Positions 34,955 through 43,702 of a stretch of 64,000 nucleotides of DNA are shown one piece after another. The notes under the pieces were generated by a model, which saw only the letters and a list, made by a program, of their open reading frames with translations, had not been told where the DNA came from and searched no databases. How positions within the stretch are numbered: the first letter of the stretch is position 1; each line of letters begins with the position of its first letter. The position numbers and the translations under genes were made by a program. Location of the stretch: positions 1 through 64,000 of the forward strand of contig NZ_JBKKJT010000002.1 of NCBI RefSeq assembly GCF_046614675.1, written 5' to 3'. The stretch comes from Chryseobacterium cupriresistens (GTDB lineage: Bacteria > Bacteroidota > Bacteroidia > Flavobacteriales > Weeksellaceae).

Positions 34955-36118
34955 ATGATGCAGTTGGTATTTTCAGACGCACAATACTGGGAAGATTTTC
35001 TTCCGCTTACTTTTACCCGCCCGGTTGCTGCTATGCGATGCGGAATCCTTACATTTTCTGAGAGATGGCAGAAAATACTTGAAAACACTGAGGTAACTTA
35101 TTTCACAGAAATATATCTTCAGGATAAATTTAAAAGCCCTGAGGAAAAAGAAAGCCTTTTTCTTGTTCCGAATTTCCTGCCAACAGAAAACGTAATCCAA
35201 CAAATTAAAGATCTTAAGCAAGGGGAGGCGCTGGTGTACGAAGACGAATTAATCGCCGCAAAAATCAATATGAAAGGTTTTTCTCTGAACCAGATTGAGA
35301 AAATGACAGATATTAAGGAAGATCTTGTTTTCTTTAAAAGGCCAAAAGATCTGTTTACCTATAATCATCATGCGATTGATTTTGACTTTGATCTGCTTAC
35401 CAAAGGAAGAACTTCACAGGAATTGTCTTCAACCAATGGTTTCTTAGGTGATAAAAAAGATCTGTTTATTGAAGAAGGAGCTTATGTTGAATTCTCTACC
35501 ATCAATACAAAAACAGGGAAGATTTATATCGGTAAGAATACTGAAGTGATGGAAGGCTGTCATCTTCGCGGGCCAATCGCTCTTTGTGATGATTCCAAAT
35601 TTAATCTTGGGGCTAAAATTTATGGAGCTACCACAATTGGTCCTCACTGTAAAGTAGGTGGGGAAGTAAATAATATCATTATATTCGGATACTCCAGTAA
35701 AGGGCATGAAGGTTTTGTAGGAAACTCTGTGATTGGCGAATGGTGTAATTTCGGAGCGGATACCAATTCTTCAAACATGAAAAATAATTATGGAAATGTA
35801 AAATTCTGGAACTACAGAACAAAATCATTTGAAGATACAGGATTGCAGTTTGCAGGTCTTATTATGGGAGATCATTCCAAAACAGCTATCAATACACAAT
35901 TGAATACAGGAACGGTAATCGGTGTTGCTTCTAATATCTTCAAACCAGGATTTCCACCTAATCTTGTGGAAAACTTTTCATGGGGCGGACTGAAAGATGA
36001 TGAAAGATTCAAACTTGATAAAGTATATGAGGTAGCAGAAAGAGCCATGGCAAGGAGAAAAGTAGCTTTATCAGAAGAGGATAAAGCGATTCTGAAACAT
36101 ATTTTTGACACGTATTAA
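34955..36118 (+). CDS. GlmU-like sugar-phosphate nucleotidylyltransferase family protein
   Basis: 387 residues. The N-terminal part (about 1-170) looks like a degenerate nucleotidyltransferase domain: it starts LVFSDAQYWEDFLPLTFTRPVAAMRCG and lacks the usual LAAGxGTRM nucleotide loop. The C-terminal part (about 175-350) is a left-handed beta-helix with hexapeptide repeats (GKIYIGKNTEVMEGCHLRGPI, ATTIGPHCKVGGEV, SVIGEWCNFGADTNSSN). This matches the conserved Bacteroidota group annotated as GlmU family protein or putative glucose-1-phosphate thymidylyltransferase, whose exact reaction is not settled. Two adjacent ATG codons are possible starts. It is a single gene between L31 and a terminator. 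Confidence 0.88.
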   Translation: MMQLVFSDAQYWEDFLPLTFTRPVAAMRCGILTFSERWQKILENTEVTYFTEIYLQDKFKSPEEKESLFLVPNFLPTENVIQQIKDLKQGEALVYEDELIAAKINMKGFSLNQIEKMTDIKEDLVFFKRPKDLFTYNHHAIDFDFDLLTKGRTSQELSSTNGFLGDKKDLFIEEGAYVEFSTINTKTGKIYIGKNTEVMEGCHLRGPIALCDDSKFNLGAKIYGATTIGPHCKVGGEVNNIIIFGYSSKGHEGFVGNSVIGEWCNFGADTNSSNMKNNYGNVKFWNYRTKSFEDTGLQFAGLIMGDHSKTAINTQLNTGTVIGVASNIFKPGFPPNLVENFSWGGLKDDERFKLDKVYEVAERAMARRKVALSEEDKAILKHIFDTY

Positions 36119-36127
36119 TTCAATAAA

Positions 36128-36161
36128 ATAAAAAACTTCAAATTTTTTTGAAGTTTTTTTA
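36128..36161 (+). terminator. Terminator after GlmU-like gene
   Basis: Stem AAAAACTTCAAA/TTTGAAGTTTTT with a T-run, starting 10 bases after the stop. Confidence 0.85.
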
Positions 36162-36217
36162 TTTTTGATGTAATAGATAAGTAACTGCAATTGTCTTACC
36201 TATAAGAAACAAAACTC

Positions 36218-36727
36218 ATGACCCAAGAAACTTTCAAGAATACGGTGTTTATTCTCAAAGACGAGATGTATCGTTTTGCGAAACGGTTTGTCATGAGCAG
36301 TGATGAAGCAGAAGATGTAGTACAGGATCTCATGATGAAGTTTTGGCAGAAGAGGGATGAGCTTGAGCAATTCGGGAATTTTAAATCCTATGCGCTGAAG
36401 TCGGTCCGGAACGAATGCCTGAACAGATTGAAGCATCACGACGTAAAGATCGGTTTTGCGGATATGCAGCTTCACCGCTCGGAGCTTTATAGTATGGAAG
36501 TTGATAACCTTAAGGAACATATTGTAGGATTTATCAATCAGCTCCCTGAGAAACAGAAGATGGTCATCCACTTGAAAGATGTAGAAGAATATGATGTTTC
36601 CGAAATTTCTGAAATGCTGGAAATGGAGGAAAATGCAGTAAGGGTAAACCTGATGCGTGCGAGACAAAAAGTAAAAGAACAAATTTCACAACTGATGAGC
36701 TATGAAAAAAGATCAATTACAAGATAA
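36218..36727 (+). CDS. ECF-type RNA polymerase sigma factor
   Basis: 169 residues, size and layout of an extracytoplasmic-function sigma-70 factor. Region 2 spans about 7-75 (YRFAKRFVMSSDEAEDVVQDLMMKFWQKRDELEQFGNFKSYALKSVRNECLNRLK). Region 4 spans about 105-155 (LPEKQKMVIHLKDVEEYDVSEISEMLEMEENAVRVNLMRARQKVKEQI) with the helix-turn-helix. The stop overlaps the next gene by 26 bases, so the two are coupled. The next gene encodes a membrane-anchored protein of the right kind to be its anti-sigma factor. What it senses is unknown. Confidence 0.95.
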   Translation: MTQETFKNTVFILKDEMYRFAKRFVMSSDEAEDVVQDLMMKFWQKRDELEQFGNFKSYALKSVRNECLNRLKHHDVKIGFADMQLHRSELYSMEVDNLKEHIVGFINQLPEKQKMVIHLKDVEEYDVSEISEMLEMEENAVRVNLMRARQKVKEQISQLMSYEKRSITR

Positions 36728-37391
36728 ATACAACGAAGTCTTCCGGGAGATCAAGGAAGAAAAAATGGACTGGAGCTTTGAGGACTTTCTTCACACTGCA
36801 GAAAGTACGGAAGCTGAACAGGATGCTGTACCTATTATTCCATTGGACGAAAAAAAGAAACCCTCTTTTCCCAAATGGTTCTGGATGGCCGCCAGTGTGA
36901 TGTTGGTATTCGGAATCGGCTTATTTCTTAATGATAATAATTCCGGCACAGCAGATGTGCAGGACAGAGAAAAACTCGTAAAAGATGAAATCTTAAAACA
37001 AAAGTCCGGGTTTATGGAAGAAAACAGTGATCACCAGGAACAAGTAGCGGTGAATCATACCGATTCTATTTCCGGAGTGAAAAAAGATTCTGTTTTTCAG
37101 GATAACCAGGTGGCAGAGAAAGATGTAATGGATGAAATTCTGCCAAAAAGAGGAAGGCTTAAAAAAGAAAGAAAACCCAGATATGTTGATAATTCTTCCT
37201 TCCTGGGTAAAAATTTAAATGATTCTGCAACAGCATACAATGATTCTTATGTCATTGTAAACGGAAAAAGAATCAGCAGTGAAAAAGAAGCTATAGATGT
37301 TGCAAAATACTCCTTTATGAAGTTAGGAAGTGAGTTAAAAAAAACAGTAGCATCTTCTCAAAAAAATGAAAATCTTGACAGCGAATACTAA
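36702..37391 (+). CDS. Single-pass membrane protein, candidate anti-sigma factor
   Basis: 229 residues. A short cytoplasmic N-terminus (about 1-55) with charged helical sequence is followed by one transmembrane segment (FPKWFWMAASVMLVFGIGLFL, about 57-77) and a low-complexity, Lys/Asp-rich outer part. This is the layout of Bacteroidota anti-sigma partners. I do not see a FecR or zinc ZAS motif, so the role rests on the 26-base overlap with the sigma gene. It is followed by a surface GIN-domain gene whose start lies 17 bases after its stop. Confidence 0.78.
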   Translation: MKKDQLQDKYNEVFREIKEEKMDWSFEDFLHTAESTEAEQDAVPIIPLDEKKKPSFPKWFWMAASVMLVFGIGLFLNDNNSGTADVQDREKLVKDEILKQKSGFMEENSDHQEQVAVNHTDSISGVKKDSVFQDNQVAEKDVMDEILPKRGRLKKERKPRYVDNSSFLGKNLNDSATAYNDSYVIVNGKRISSEKEAIDVAKYSFMKLGSELKKTVASSQKNENLDSEY

Positions 37392-37407
37392 AAATCAGAT
37401 CAATCTC

Positions 37408-38694
37408 ATGAAAAAAATATTTTTTATAATAGCCATAATGCTGAGCAGCTTTGCAACTTATTCTGCACAGACTGAGAAATTAGACAAGCTTTTTCAGGAT
37501 TTTGAAAAAAGAGGAAGAGTAACCTCTATCAACATCAAAAAACCGATGTTCAAGCTATTGAATACCATTGATGTTAATGATGCCTATATCGGAAAGATAA
37601 AACCTATACTGAACGATGTAGAAGGACTTAAAATTCTGATTATTCCTAAAATTACTTTCCCGGATCGTTTAAAAGATGAAAATCTTGCGAACATAAAAAT
37701 GAATGAAGAAAAAACAGAGAGAATAAACAAGGCTTTAAACGCTCTCAACTTCAATGAGCTGATGTCCATGAGCAGTGACGGAACTTCTATGAAATTTCTG
37801 GCTGAAGAAGAAAAAGACAACTATCTGGAGAATCTGGTTTTTAATGTGGATTCCAAAGAAGAGAATATCATTTTTATCCTCAATGGAAAGATGAAGCTGT
37901 CGGATGTTAATAAGATCATTAATTCTGGTGAAACAACTACATCTTCTGTGACGAGTTCTGTAAGAAATGACCTTACATCAGGCAATACCTCTTCTTATCT
38001 GAATGGAGATAACAGGAATGTAGGCCAATTTTCAAAAATAGATGCCAGCGTGGGAGTAAATGTTACCTTCAAGCAGGAAAATACCAGCAGTGTAAAAGTA
38101 ATTGCAGATGCAGATAAACTTCAATATGTTATCACCAAGGTGGAAGACGGAGTATTGAAAATATACGTAGACAATAAGGGAGTCCGTAATCTGAGATTTA
38201 AAAATCTTAATGTTAATGTTTCTGCTCCTTCTCTTCAAAGTATAAAAACTTCATCCGGAAGTATTTTTACAGCAGTAAATCCTGTTAATGAAAATAGTAT
38301 GGAGATTGAAGCAGAGTCAGGTTCTGTTATTAAAGGAACTTTTAATGCGAGACAGGCTGCCAATGTTACAGCGAGTTCCGGAGCTGTTTTGACTGCTGAA
38401 CTTACCACACAGAAACTGGCTTTGGATACCTCAAGCGGAGCAAGTGTAAGCTTATCCGGAGAAGCTGTTTCCGCCGTGATAGAAACGAGCAGTGGCGCTT
38501 CGTGTAAAGCAGATGACCTTAAAATTGCCACGGCAGTAGCTGAATCTACTTCGGGAGCAAGTCTTTCCTTATTGGTTACAGACAAACTGAAAGTAAATGT
38601 TTCTTCAGGAGCCGATGTAAAATTGAAAGGAAACCCTGAGCTGGATGCTAAAGTGGATAAAATTTCAGGAGGAAGCTTAAGGCAAATCAAGTAA
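37408..38694 (+). CDS. Exported DUF4252 and head-GIN (DUF2807) domain protein
   Basis: 428 residues from the ATG at 37408 (MKKIFFIIAIMLSSFATYSAQ, a clear signal peptide). A longer reading from 37366 overlaps the previous gene and prefixes 14 residues. The N-terminal half (about 25-165) matches DUF4252 (LDKLFQDFEKRGRVTSINI...). The C-terminal half (about 190-428) is a head-GIN domain of stacked beta strands with recurring SSG(A/S) turns: TASSGAVLT, DTSSGASVSL, ETSSGASCK, ESTSGASLSL, VSSGADVKL. Likely a cell-surface protein made under the ECF sigma factor upstream. Its role is unknown. Confidence 0.85.
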   Translation: MKKIFFIIAIMLSSFATYSAQTEKLDKLFQDFEKRGRVTSINIKKPMFKLLNTIDVNDAYIGKIKPILNDVEGLKILIIPKITFPDRLKDENLANIKMNEEKTERINKALNALNFNELMSMSSDGTSMKFLAEEEKDNYLENLVFNVDSKEENIIFILNGKMKLSDVNKIINSGETTTSSVTSSVRNDLTSGNTSSYLNGDNRNVGQFSKIDASVGVNVTFKQENTSSVKVIADADKLQYVITKVEDGVLKIYVDNKGVRNLRFKNLNVNVSAPSLQSIKTSSGSIFTAVNPVNENSMEIEAESGSVIKGTFNARQAANVTASSGAVLTAELTTQKLALDTSSGASVSLSGEAVSAVIETSSGASCKADDLKIATAVAESTSGASLSLLVTDKLKVNVSSGADVKLKGNPELDAKVDKISGGSLRQIK

Positions 38695-38781
38695 AAACTA
38701 AAAATGATATCAACATCCCAAAATGATTAATTCCGTTGCTGTTCAATAATCCTGATAACTAATCCCCAAAACTTTTACCGC

Positions 38782-39486
38782 ATGGAGAAATTAATAAGAG
38801 AAGTCCGGGTCCTTAAAATCTACGCCGCTGTACTTACCGTACTATGTGTAATGTTTTTCCTTCTTGCTTTTAAAAATCAGTCTTCCAACGAACGTTTCAA
38901 AGAAATAGATGTAGAACGTATCAATATCGTTGAGAAAGATGGAACTTTAAAGATGGTTATCAGTAATAAGGAGCGTCAGCATCCCGGATTGGTGAATCAT
39001 AAGGAAATGAAACCCCGTGAAAGAGAAGCAGGACTTATTTTTTTCAATTCCCTGGGAGATGAATGTGGAGGGCTTGTGTATGATGGCAATGAGAAAGAAT
39101 CCGGAATGGTCTATTCTGTAGACCAGAGAAATACAGATCAGATTATGCAGCTTCAGTATTTTGAAGGTTCAGGAAAAGACAAAAAAAGAGTATATGGTTT
39201 AAAACTCTGGGATCGACCTGATGATTTCCCGATGGAGGATATTATTAAGGCTGCTGATTCTATCAGGAAACTGAAAAATCCGGAAGCTTCTAAAAAAGCA
39301 TTCGCACAACTACAGGAAAAAGGTAAACTGGGAAGTGAACGCTTTTTTGCAGGCAAGACAGCCAATGGTGATGTAGGCATATTTATCCGCGATAATAAAG
39401 GGAAAGTAAGATTAAAATTATACATCGATAAAAATAATCAGACCCATATTGAGAATATTGATGAAAATGGAAGTCTCATCAAATAG
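38782..39486 (+). CDS. Membrane-anchored hypothetical protein
   Basis: 234 residues with an N-terminal signal anchor (about 10-30, VLKIYAAVLTVLCVMFFLLAF). The outer part is soluble, with repeated beta motifs (ERINIVEKDGTLKMVISNKE, GNEKESGMVYSVDQRN, GDVGIFIRDNKGKVRLKLYIDKNNQTHIENI). I do not recognise a family. It may belong to the sigma-factor transcript (87-base gap), but a terminator-like stem is not seen between them. Confidence 0.75.
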   Translation: MEKLIREVRVLKIYAAVLTVLCVMFFLLAFKNQSSNERFKEIDVERINIVEKDGTLKMVISNKERQHPGLVNHKEMKPREREAGLIFFNSLGDECGGLVYDGNEKESGMVYSVDQRNTDQIMQLQYFEGSGKDKKRVYGLKLWDRPDDFPMEDIIKAADSIRKLKNPEASKKAFAQLQEKGKLGSERFFAGKTANGDVGIFIRDNKGKVRLKLYIDKNNQTHIENIDENGSLIK

Positions 39487-39553
39487 ATCTTACATGATCA
39501 TATTTAACCTATAAATAAAGTAGTTTCAAACTTATTCAATTATTTTGTACCGT

Positions 39554-39580
39554 AACCGTTCTTACAAAAGGGCGGTTTTT
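39554..39580 (+). terminator. Terminator before guaB
   Basis: AACCGTTCTT/AAGGGCGGTT pairing with G-U pairs, followed by a T-rich tract. Ends the previous transcript. Confidence 0.6.
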
Positions 39581-39652
39581 CGATTTAAGTTATTGATTAT
39601 TAAATTTTATTTAAACTATCAAAAAGGATTTTCATATCTCACCAAAATAACC

Positions 39653-39660
39653 TAATTTTG
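39653..39660 (+). promoter_or_regulatory. -7 box of guaB
   Basis: TAATTTTG, 14 bases before the guaB ATG at 39675, fits TAnnTTTG. The leader would be about 9 bases. Confidence 0.62.
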
Positions 39661-39674
39661 CAAAGAAAGTAAAG

Positions 39675-41135
39675 ATGTCTATTCATAACAAAATTGTAGA
39701 GACAGCCATCACTTTCGATGACGTTCTTCTAGTCCCTTCTTATTCAGAAGTTTTACCTAACCAGGTTTCATTAAAATCAAGACTTACCGACAAAATCACG
39801 CTGAATGTTCCGATAGTTTCCGCTGCGATGGACACTGTTACTGAAGCTGATCTGGCCATTGCTTTAGCAAGAGTCGGAGGGTTAGGATTTATCCACAAAA
39901 ACATGACAATTGCTGAGCAGGCAGCTCAGGTAAACCGTGTAAAACGTTCCGAAAACGGAATGATATCTGATCCGGTTACGCTATCTAAAGATCATACTTT
40001 AGGGGAAGCTAAAGATCTTATGTCAAGATATAAGATTTCCGGCCTTCCGGTAGTGGATGCTGATAATGTTCTGATCGGAATTATTACCAACAGAGACGTA
40101 AAATATCAGGAAAATCTTGATATGAAAGTGGAAGAGATTATGACCAAAGATAATCTGATCACTTCAGATAAAGATACCAACCTTGAAAAGGCTAAAGAAA
40201 TCCTTCTTAAAAACAGAGTTGAAAAACTTCCTATCGTAGATAAAGATAACAAACTTGTAGGTTTAATTACGATAAAGGATATCGATAATCAGTTGGAATA
40301 TCCTAATGCTAATAAGGATCAAAACGGACGTCTTATCGTAGGAGCCGGAGTAGGTGTAGGAGAAGATACATTAGCGAGAATTGAGGCTTTAGTACAGGCT
40401 GGAGTTGATATTGTAGCCATTGATTCTGCACATGGTCATTCTAAAGGAGTTTTAGATAAAATTTCAGAAATCAGAAAAGCATATCCGAACCTTGATGTTG
40501 TAGGAGGAAATATCGTAACTGCAGAAGCTGCTAAAGACCTTATTGAAGCAGGAGCCAACGTGCTTAAAGTTGGAGTAGGACCGGGTTCCATCTGTACAAC
40601 AAGAGTAGTTGCAGGAGTAGGTGTTCCTCAGCTATCTGCTATTTATAACGTTTACGAATATGCTAAGTCAAAAAATGTAACGGTAATCGCTGATGGTGGA
40701 ATCAAACTTTCAGGAGATATCGTTAAAGCTATTGCGAGTGGTGCAGGAGCAGTAATGCTTGGTTCTCTTTTAGCAGGTACAGATGAGGCTCCGGGAGAAG
40801 AAATTATCTTCCAGGGAAGAAAATTCAAATCTTACCAGGGAATGGGAAGTCTTTCAGCAATGAAGAGAGGTGGTAAAGAAAGATATTTCCAGAGTGAAGC
40901 TAAAAAATTTGTTCCGGAAGGAATTGAAGGAAGAGTTCCGCATAAAGGAAAACTGGAGGATGTGATCTTCCAGTTGACAGGAGGTTTGAGAGCCGGTATG
41001 GGATACTGTGGAGCAAAAGATATTGAAACACTTCAAAAAGATTCCAAACTGGTAATGATTACAGGAAGCGGATTGAAAGAATCCCACCCTCATGATGTAA
41101 TTATCACGCAGGAAGCTCCAAATTATTCTTTATAA
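39675..41135 (+). CDS. guaB: Inosine-5'-monophosphate dehydrogenase
   Basis: 486 residues. Oxidises IMP to XMP with NAD, the committed step to GMP. The (beta/alpha)8 barrel is interrupted by two CBS domains at about 95-210 (DPVTLSKDHTLGEAKDLMSRY...LPIVDKDNKLVGLITIKD). The catalytic loop GPGSICTTR has Cys307. FDDVLLVPSYSEVLPN at the start and the flap MGSLSAMKRGGKERYFQ near 390 are typical. Length is standard. Single gene with its own -7 box and terminator. Confidence 0.98.
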   Translation: MSIHNKIVETAITFDDVLLVPSYSEVLPNQVSLKSRLTDKITLNVPIVSAAMDTVTEADLAIALARVGGLGFIHKNMTIAEQAAQVNRVKRSENGMISDPVTLSKDHTLGEAKDLMSRYKISGLPVVDADNVLIGIITNRDVKYQENLDMKVEEIMTKDNLITSDKDTNLEKAKEILLKNRVEKLPIVDKDNKLVGLITIKDIDNQLEYPNANKDQNGRLIVGAGVGVGEDTLARIEALVQAGVDIVAIDSAHGHSKGVLDKISEIRKAYPNLDVVGGNIVTAEAAKDLIEAGANVLKVGVGPGSICTTRVVAGVGVPQLSAIYNVYEYAKSKNVTVIADGGIKLSGDIVKAIASGAGAVMLGSLLAGTDEAPGEEIIFQGRKFKSYQGMGSLSAMKRGGKERYFQSEAKKFVPEGIEGRVPHKGKLEDVIFQLTGGLRAGMGYCGAKDIETLQKDSKLVMITGSGLKESHPHDVIITQEAPNYSL

Positions 41136-41157
41136 AATTATAATTGAATTTAAATAT

Positions 41158-41190
41158 GAAAAACCGCACAATATGTGCGGTTTTTTTTAT
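41158..41190 (+). terminator. Terminator after guaB
   Basis: AAAACCGCACA/TGTGCGGTTTT arms (41160-41170, 41174-41184) with a T-run. Confidence 0.9.
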
Positions 41191-41484
41191 TGTATGATTC
41201 TGTTTTAATAGTCTGGTTGACAGGGTGTTAATTTTAAATTATCTGTTTATTAAATTATCGATTTGGTTTTATTTTTCCGTTTTTTATAATTATAATATAA
41301 ATAAAGTTTATTGTATTTGGTTTCGCGTTAATTTTATTTTATGATTTGAATGTAACAATATTTAGTTTTTTTCTACTAACTGTAATGAAATTTTAAATTT
41401 ATTGCTTGTTTTAGTTGTGAGTATCACGGGTAAGAATGTAAAGGCTGTAAATTTTTAAATTGTTTAATTTTTTAAATTAGTAAA
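41191..41484. other. AT-rich leader region of the M43-like protease gene
   Basis: About 290 bases, very AT-rich, without a credible gene. It should hold the protease promoter. I see no clear TAnnTTTG box near the ATG and no riboswitch-like fold. Confidence 0.4.
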
Positions 41485-43353
41485 ATGAAGAAAACTATCC
41501 TTTGTGGGGCTTTGTTACTATCCCTTTCAGTATCTGCACAGCAAAAAAAAGAGTGGTGTGACTTTGATAATGAACAGAGAGTACACCAAAAACAGAATGC
41601 GGAAATTGATGAAATGATTCGTAATATCCGTAACAAAGTTATTAGCAGTAATCAAAATACTACTGCTAAAAATGGAAGTGCGTACAAAATTGTAAATGGA
41701 GTTTATGAAATTCCTGTAGTTGTACACGTAATAGCACCTACGGGTGCGGCTATTGGTACTGCTTACAATAAGAGTGATGCACAAATTCAGGCCTGGCTGG
41801 ATCATTGTAATGAGATGTATGCAGGAACTTATCAATGGGCTCAGGGAGTTCCGGCAGATTTTGGTACTGCTGCTACGATGCCAATTAAACTGGTATTAGC
41901 TAAAAGAGACCCTAATTGTAATGCTACTACAGGAATTGTTAGATACAACGGAGGAACTCTTGCAGGATATGATGATTATGGGGTAAAACGTAGTGGAGCA
42001 AATGGGGTTACTACGGATCAGGTAAAGACTATTGCGCCACACTGGCCGGAAGCGTCTTACTTTAATATCTATATCATGAATAAAGTAGATGGAGGTGGAA
42101 CATATGGTATCATGGGATGGGCAGGGCTGCCTCAAAATGCCGATGCTAACTACGAATCCTTTATGAAATCTTTTGTAGTTACTTTACAGGATGATATTAC
42201 TCTGGCTCACGAGTTTGGACATAGTATGGGATTACTTCATACATTTGGTAATGCTAACGCTCAGCCGCCACAAGGAACTACTTCTACGACCTACTGTCCA
42301 CCAATGACTAATAATGACTGTAACAAAGACGATGATCAGGTTTGTGATACAGAAAGATCAAGAAGTTTGCTAAACGATCCTGCGCCAACCAACAATGATA
42401 TGAATTATTGTACAGGAACAAACTATCAGGGCGTACAGTATAATATGATGAACTATACCAATCCGATAGCATTTAAATTTACAAATGGACAGCATGACAG
42501 AGCAGCTCTTTACTTTTTCTTGATGAAAGGAGGGTTGAGTACTTCATTAGGTGCAACGGCTCCTTCTGCAGGAGCTGCAATTGGAACTCCTATTGCTGCT
42601 GCATGTAACCCAACAGGTATCACTACACCAAGTAACTATTTTGTAGGCCCTACTTTAGTAAAACTGGGAAATATTAATAATGCATCAACAGGATATTGGC
42701 AGGCTGCTGCTAATTTTTATGAAGATTATACAGGTGCAAACTGCTTAAGAGCAACATCAACTGAGCTTTCTGCAACGGGAACTCATAATCTTCAGGTGAA
42801 TGTTTCAGATTCAAATAATGATGTAAGAATATGGATCGATTACAATAATAATGGTACTTTTGAAGCTTCTGAACTTGTAGGTTCAGCTGATAACATTATT
42901 GCGGATCCGGTTACCTTAATAGGTACGTACAGTACAACGATTACAGCCCCAGCCTCAGTAGTATTGAACACTCCACTAAGAATGAGAGTTCTTGTTGATG
43001 ATGAGAACCCTAATATGACTCCTTGTGGGCAATTAATGTATGGGCAGGTTGAAGATTATACTGTAAAATTTGTTACCAATCTGGGAACAAGCGAAGTGAA
43101 AGCAGATAATGGTGATTTAACAGTTTATCCTAACCCGGTAGCAACCGGAGATAAAATCTTCATTAAAGCTAAAAATGGTAAAAATCTGAAGGTTTCTATT
43201 TCTGATATGTCAGGAAGATTGTTGGCAAGTCCAGCTGTGACTGAAGAAGGAAACGGTGTTTATAAAGTGGACCAGCAATTAGAAAAAGGAGTTTATATGA
43301 TTCAGATTTCTAATGGAAAAGACAGTAAGTCTTCTAAATTAATCATTAAATAA
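41485..43353 (+). CDS. Secreted M43-type metalloprotease with GEVED domain and T9SS signal
   Basis: 622 residues. Signal peptide to about residue 18 (SVSAQ). The zinc site HEFGHSMGLLH (242-252) matches the M43 pappalysin pattern HExxHxxGxxH, followed by a Met-turn-like region MMNYTNPIAFKFTNGQHDR near 315. A GEVED domain (about 420-525) carries VRIWIDYNNNGTFEASELVGSA and MYGQVEDYTV. The type A T9SS sorting domain (about 545-622) has the family marks VYPNPV and KGVYMIQISNGKDSKSSKLIIK. It should be secreted across the outer membrane and anchored or released by the type IX system. Substrate unknown. Confidence 0.93.
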   Translation: MKKTILCGALLLSLSVSAQQKKEWCDFDNEQRVHQKQNAEIDEMIRNIRNKVISSNQNTTAKNGSAYKIVNGVYEIPVVVHVIAPTGAAIGTAYNKSDAQIQAWLDHCNEMYAGTYQWAQGVPADFGTAATMPIKLVLAKRDPNCNATTGIVRYNGGTLAGYDDYGVKRSGANGVTTDQVKTIAPHWPEASYFNIYIMNKVDGGGTYGIMGWAGLPQNADANYESFMKSFVVTLQDDITLAHEFGHSMGLLHTFGNANAQPPQGTTSTTYCPPMTNNDCNKDDDQVCDTERSRSLLNDPAPTNNDMNYCTGTNYQGVQYNMMNYTNPIAFKFTNGQHDRAALYFFLMKGGLSTSLGATAPSAGAAIGTPIAAACNPTGITTPSNYFVGPTLVKLGNINNASTGYWQAAANFYEDYTGANCLRATSTELSATGTHNLQVNVSDSNNDVRIWIDYNNNGTFEASELVGSADNIIADPVTLIGTYSTTITAPASVVLNTPLRMRVLVDDENPNMTPCGQLMYGQVEDYTVKFVTNLGTSEVKADNGDLTVYPNPVATGDKIFIKAKNGKNLKVSISDMSGRLLASPAVTEEGNGVYKVDQQLEKGVYMIQISNGKDSKSSKLIIK

Positions 43354-43375
43354 ACTGATCTTCATTCAGGTATAT

Positions 43376-43410
43376 ATAAATGTCTCCATTGTAATGGGGA
43401 CATTTTTTAT
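43376..43410 (+). terminator. Terminator after M43 protease (convergent)
   Basis: AAATGTCTCCATT/AATGGGGACATTT arms (43378-43390, 43393-43405) with T-runs on both strands. It overlaps the 3' end of the KTSC gene. Confidence 0.85.
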
Positions 43411-43604
43411 TCCATCTTCCTGTACTTAAACCTTGGCTTAATAACTTTATTAAGAAATTGCCCCTTAGATCTAGCTTTTCTAAAATTTTCAACAATATCA
43501 GGAGGTACCTTAAGATAATCATAAACTGCTCCCGACTGATATATAATTTTTAATATTTCAGTATCCGGAAAATAGATGAAATGATTGACAACACTTGAAG
43601 GCAT
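43407..43604 (-). CDS. KTSC domain protein
   Basis: 65 residues, essentially one KTSC domain (residues about 5-60: VNHFIYFPDTEILKIIYQSGAVYDYLKVPPDIVENFRKARSKGQFLNKVIKPRFKY). These small proteins are widespread, with no firm function; some are fused to lysyl-tRNA synthetase-like proteins or to phage genes. It stands alone, convergent with the protease gene. Confidence 0.88.
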   Translation of the reverse strand: MPSSVVNHFIYFPDTEILKIIYQSGAVYDYLKVPPDIVENFRKARSKGQFLNKVIKPRFKYRKME

Positions 43605-43642
43605 ACTTCATTTCATGCAAAAAACATTCCTTGCCATAAAAT

Positions 43643-43670
43643 AAAAAGCTTCCGAAATTTCCGAAAGCTT
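43643..43670 (-). terminator. Terminator of T9SS-cargo / tail-collar operon
   Basis: AAGCTTCCGA/TCCGAAAGCTT-type stem (43646-43656 with 43660-43670), and A-rich sequence at 43641-43646 that reads T-rich on the minus strand. It is 33 bases after the stop at 43703. Confidence 0.75.
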
Positions 43671-43702
43671 CAGTAATTGATTTCTTGAAACAGAATATCA
43701 TT

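Noticed and set aside
36200..36682. 160-codon minus-strand reading frame opposite the ECF sigma gene
   Set aside because: It mirrors the sigma factor region and has no coding features of its own.
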